From contig NC_083651.1 in NCBI RefSeq assembly GCF_963576545.1, positions 18,661,748 through 18,725,747 on the forward strand: a stretch of DNA of 64,000 nucleotides. Reading direction: 5' to 3'. This document shows, piece by piece, positions 59,802 to 64,000 of this stretch (positions are counted from its first letter, which is position 1; every line of letters starts with the position of its first letter). A program made the translations under genes and the position numbers. Origin of the DNA: Limanda limanda. Taxonomy: Eukaryota > Chordata > Actinopteri > Pleuronectiformes > Pleuronectidae. The notes below the pieces were generated by a model. That model was not told the origin of the DNA, ran no database searches, and worked only from the letters and a program-made list of their open reading frames with translations.

Positions 59802-61099
59802 GGAGATGTTTTTAGTTTTGTAGTTGTGAGGCCTAATGGTCCATCTTAGATGTGCGCAAACCAATTAGCCCGGCCGACCTCAGAGATGGTGTGTCAGCTT
59901 GTCAATCTTGAGGAGAGGGCGGGGGGGCGGGGGGGGATGAGAGGCGGCTCTTATCGCTAAGAGGTCAGATGACTGGGTGAGGGGAACGGAGGGAGCGGCG
60001 GGGTAGATGTTATTGATGGCAGAGTCTGGCAGAGTGGAAGGTTCAATTAGGAAAACCACAAGTGGCACCAACCCCTGAAGGAAAGAAAAAAAAAGATCCA
60101 ATAAGGACTATTGTATCAGCATGTAGGGAAGGAAATCACTATTATCCTTCTACTGGACAGACATTCTTAAAACTGTATTACCACCACCTCAGCACCGGCT
60201 GCCGGCAAATCTGACAGGACTTTCAGATAATTCCAGCCTGAACACGGGGTCATGAAGGGCTAGAGATTATAAAGCACATAAGTACTTTTTGTTAGTCTGA
60301 CTTTTTCTTCGTTCTTACTACTTGTCAGTCTGGCAGAAGTATAATCCAAATGTAAAAGAAAAAAGAAAAGTCTCCATAAAGTTTCCAAGTGACTTGATTT
60401 GTCCAGAAGAACTTGGTAATTTTAAAGACTGTGTAAAGCTGTATTCTCTGTGTTTCAACAACCATTTTACACATGATTGACAATGTAACAGAGGTTTAAG
60501 CAAATATCTGTTGACAATTCCCTTAAAAAGAAGTAAATTAAAGCGTCAAAGTGGATTTGCATTTGCAGCACCTGCTTATTTCTCAGTGTTGTCGGATGAC
60601 AGCAGGGGCCGGATGCTTCTACATGCCTCCTGTTGTTCAAACAAATATGTGCCAGTATACCTGGAGTCGCTCAGCCTCATGATTTCTGTTCAGCGGGGCG
60701 TCAAATCTTCAGTTACTTACATGGTTAAGCAGGAATTCTACAACAAAGGTTTGCATTGTTTAGTTATTGATGGTGAGGGCAAACTCCACAAGATGCCAGG
60801 CGCTCATATCAACAGATATTCTTATCTCAAGTCAGGAATATGAACTCTCCACTGCAGAAAACAGCGACTTTTGCAGAGCTGTCTACATCAACATGCTGGT
60901 AAAAAACAGCTCAGTGTTATTCACTGATACATATTGTCTTCACTGTGAGGCGTAGATTATTAACCTCCTCACTGAGTCCCCTGTCACAACAGAACTTCTA
61001 GTATGTACAATAGTTCACCCATGAACCAAAGCATCTAAAAGCTTTTGGTGACATATTCTCAAATCATGGATCTATACGTTAAATCTTGAAGTGTATATA

Positions 61100-61510
61100 A
61101 AGATGGAAAATGGGTCTCCACCTCCATCCATTAGACATAAATGAAGCTAAACCATCCCGGATGCTGTGGATACTGTTGATGTCCTTCAGAACCAGAGTTT
61201 GTGCAGGAGGTATTGAGGGGTGAAGCTGTGGCATTGAGGTCCCACTGATTTCAATGCCACAGCTCAGGGGTCAATGGTGACGTTTCAACCTGTTTGTAAC
61301 TAATAAATTGTTTAAACACTAAAATTACAGACTGTCTTTGCGTAAAAACATTTTTTATTAAGTCTAGCGTGGTCCATGTCCCATCCACTAACACGGAGAA
61401 GGTGGGGGTCTATACTGCAACCAGCCACCAGGGGCTGATCGAGACACTTTGGGTTGACTTTTGTTGAGCTGGCCTGTCATCTTTATATTCAGTCTATGAT
61501 TTACAAAAAC
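61100..61510 (+). mobile_element. Dispersed-repeat fragment ending in a fish-type tail
   Basis: Phrases such as GCAACCAGCCACCAGGGGCTGATCGA and CATCTTTATATTCAGTCTATGA match a frequent spiny-rayed-fish repeat ('ccatctttatatacagtctatgg'). Class and limits are uncertain. Confidence 0.4.
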
Positions 61511-63461
61511 TGCATGTTCCTTTAGTTCCTGATGTTTAAGCTGCTCCTTAAGTCCGTATTAAGGGTTTTGTGTGCAAAAAATATGTACTCATTTATTTCA
61601 ATAAAGTTGACATTTTTAACCTGAGCACTCCAAGGTTTTCTCCAGGTTTTTATTCTTTCAGACCCATAAAAGCCTCCGAGACACAGTAACAGCATTTATA
61701 CTTTATTTGGTGGTGACACTGATGACACCATTAAAATAAAAGAGAAATATAGACCCAATCAGAAAACCACTACATCAGGCTTATTGAAGCTCACTAAGGA
61801 ATACCTTGCTGGAGTCCCCCCCCCTCCCTTCTCTGTCTCGGTGCGGCCTGTCCCTGAGGACCCCTTATAGACTTTTCACTCCTTGACCATGACTCTTGTC
61901 AAAAGTAGAAGAGAAGATAGATCATTGTTAAGACCAGGTGGTGACAGAGTCATCTTCTCTGTGCTAGTTGTTAGCACATGATGTATCACTGTTGTCCCGC
62001 TCTCTTCCTGGATGTGGTGCTACATGTGTGTGTCTTCATGGTTAAACCCATGAACACCAAACCTGCAGCACTAGGATGTTGTCTTTATTATGATGTGATT
62101 GTTACACACCAAGGACGTAAGGGTGTAATATAATGAACAATGCTATATTTAGAAGGTCTGAAATGCCTAAAAGGACAAAACAGGTGAAAAAAGATCATCA
62201 AACGTTAATAGACAAGATAGAAAATACTAACTTATAATATATAATAAGTTACCAGACAATTCAGTAATCATACAATGGTTATTCTGGATCCTTTCACATT
62301 ATTTAGCTGATAAATAATGGGATCTTGCTTCTACCTTCATCTCAAAGTCATTCAGACCAGTGAAACAACAATGAAACTGGAAGACCCCTTATCAATTGTG
62401 ATATTAAAATAGCCTTATCAAAATCCAGGACTATTGGCAGAATCTGAAATGAAAAATGATTAGTGATTTTTGAAAGCGTCAAAATGCAAAATGCAAAGGA
62501 AATGCGAGACTTGAGCATCTTTCAGATTTGTCAGTAGGGGGCAAAATTTATCCAGCCTCTCAGAGTTAATGACCTCACATCAGCTGAGAGAAATTCCCAC
62601 ATGTGTGCTGAGGCTTAACACAGAAGCGTCATGCAGAAAAAAAGGAGAAAGTGATTCCTCAGTGAAAGCAAGTGCTGATAGTTTCTCTGTTTTTCAGCCA
62701 CGTATCAGACTGAAAAACAACAATACCACTGCATCCTTGGCTGTTGTTACCTATGATTTCCTATTCATTTCCCCTCAAAAAGAAATAATAATAACATATT
62801 GGCATCTCAAGAACCTGTCAGGCAGAATTCATTACATTGGGTAAAAGGAAATAGAATGAAAAACTGCAAAACTCAAAGAATGAGTCAATGTCGAGAACAA
62901 AGATGATGAGGAGAGGACGAATAATGAAAGACAAAGGGAAGTAACTTTGGTCTTTGTGAGACAAGGACAGCAGCACTACAGAGAACTAACGTCATGCAAG
63001 TTGCATTTCACCCATCTCTCATTCTGCTTTCTCATCAATGTTCTTAACTCAGAATACCTCAAGGTCACTACTTTTATTTTGTAAAATTGTGTGAGAAAGT
63101 GCAAAGGGCCTAACAATGCTAATTGTAAGTGATGTATAAAAATGTGTTATTACTGCCCAAAAAGAAATAGTAATGATATTAATAACTTAAATCTTTATAC
63201 CACCTTTTAAGGGACGTAAGGATGCTCCAAATGTAAGGGACAAGAACATATTAAGGGAGACAAAGCTGAGGTCATATTGAATGTCAAGACTGATTTGGCA
63301 TTGTGAAATCCTGTTGGGGGGTTCGGGTGTGGGGGGGCCACCAGGCTGGAATCTCTGTCCTCATAATCCTTCGATCCGGTAACGGTTACCAAACTATGGT
63401 AAGATGACCGCAGAGTCCTGGACCTGGTATGAGGTGGAAGTCAGTCAGATATGTATGGCTG

Positions 63462-63976
63462 TGAAAGGTAGCTCTAACAAATTTTATAGTAAGTGGCTTC
63501 CCTTTCTCACATTCTTTCACTCTCTCCAGGCTCTGCCCCCTGATTGACGGACCCCCCCCCCCCCCCTCTCTCTCTTTTCTCTCTTTCTTCTTCCTTTTTA
63601 TTCATTCATTTACTTATTCTTTTTTTTTTGTGTTTTCCCTTTAATTTATTAATACTGTGCAGCTTTAATCCTTAATTATTACTTAATAGACTTTACAGTT
63701 ATCTATCTTTCATTATTATTATTATTTTCATTGAGTTGTGTAATGTATTGTTCCTATGACCATGTTCATGTGGTCCATAAAATAAGAAAAACATCCTAGG
63801 AGGAAGACTGTATACCCCACTCTTAATCCATCATGATGCACAGTGTTTTTATGGTGTCAATGTCTCTATATATTGTTAATTGTCGGACTGTGATTTTGTG
63901 ATACCTAATGTAAATTTGACATTGCTTCCTGTTCTACTGTGCCATACCTTCTAATAAAAATATTAAAAAAAAAAAA
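63462..63976 (+). mobile_element. Polyadenylated retro-insertion, 515 bp
   Basis: Flanked by a perfect 15-bp direct repeat AGATATGTATGGCTG at 63447-63461 and 63977-63991. The insert ends with AATAAA (63953-63958) and an A tail that abuts the second repeat. This is the signature of LINE-mediated target-primed insertion on the plus strand. It has no obvious coding frame, so it is either the 5'-truncated 3' end of a non-LTR element or a retroposed RNA. It contains a C run followed by a pyrimidine-rich stretch (63552-63600). Confidence 0.8.
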
Positions 63977-64000
63977 AGATATGTATGGCTGCCATGTTTC

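Overview
This window is vertebrate nuclear DNA, most likely from a spiny-rayed (percomorph-type) teleost. The evidence is spliced genes with GT-AG introns, dense long microsatellites, fish-type DNA-transposon relics and two recognisable genes. It contains no bacterial-style operon, CRISPR array or other microbial system. Nearly all long open frames here are chance frames or translated microsatellites. No computation or database search was run: gene names come from protein features I recognise, and exon edges from splice signals and phase.

Two minus-strand genes lie head to tail, in the order known for mammals. (1) At 3809-3887 is the first coding exon of erbb4 (ErbB4/HER4 receptor tyrosine kinase). 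It encodes a signal peptide beginning MKPAT and ends at a good splice donor. Everything to its left (1-3808) is the start of erbb4 intron 1. A CpG-rich promoter with two CCAAT boxes lies at about 3888-4460. (2) Between 24857 and 39771 is a complete coding sequence for ikzf2 (Helios, an Ikaros-family zinc-finger transcription factor) in seven coding exons. All internal junctions are phase 1 and the total is 1566 nt (521 residues). Likely non-coding leader exons lie at 41254-41396 and in a CpG island at 42663 to about 42960. The two genes are separated by about 21 kb (3888-24856), the right part of which is probably ikzf2 3'UTR.

The most interesting biological observation is that ikzf2 seems to have no first zinc finger (ZF1). 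The exon carrying the acidic region ends at ...QPN-G where other Ikaros proteins continue into ZF1. The next exon starts with ZF2, the two join in frame, and I find no ZF1-like motif in the 795-bp intron between them. The encoded Helios would bind DNA with ZF2-ZF4 only. Its ZF2 also has Gln at the position where mammalian Helios has His.

The rest (43.1-64.0 kb, the introns and the intergenic region) is non-coding. It holds very long microsatellites, G-runs, a MITE family seen in at least two copies, a Tc1/mariner relic split by a hAT-type insertion with perfect 8-bp target duplications, a polyadenylated retro-insertion with a 15-bp duplication, an 88-bp foldback, and scattered candidate regulatory motifs.
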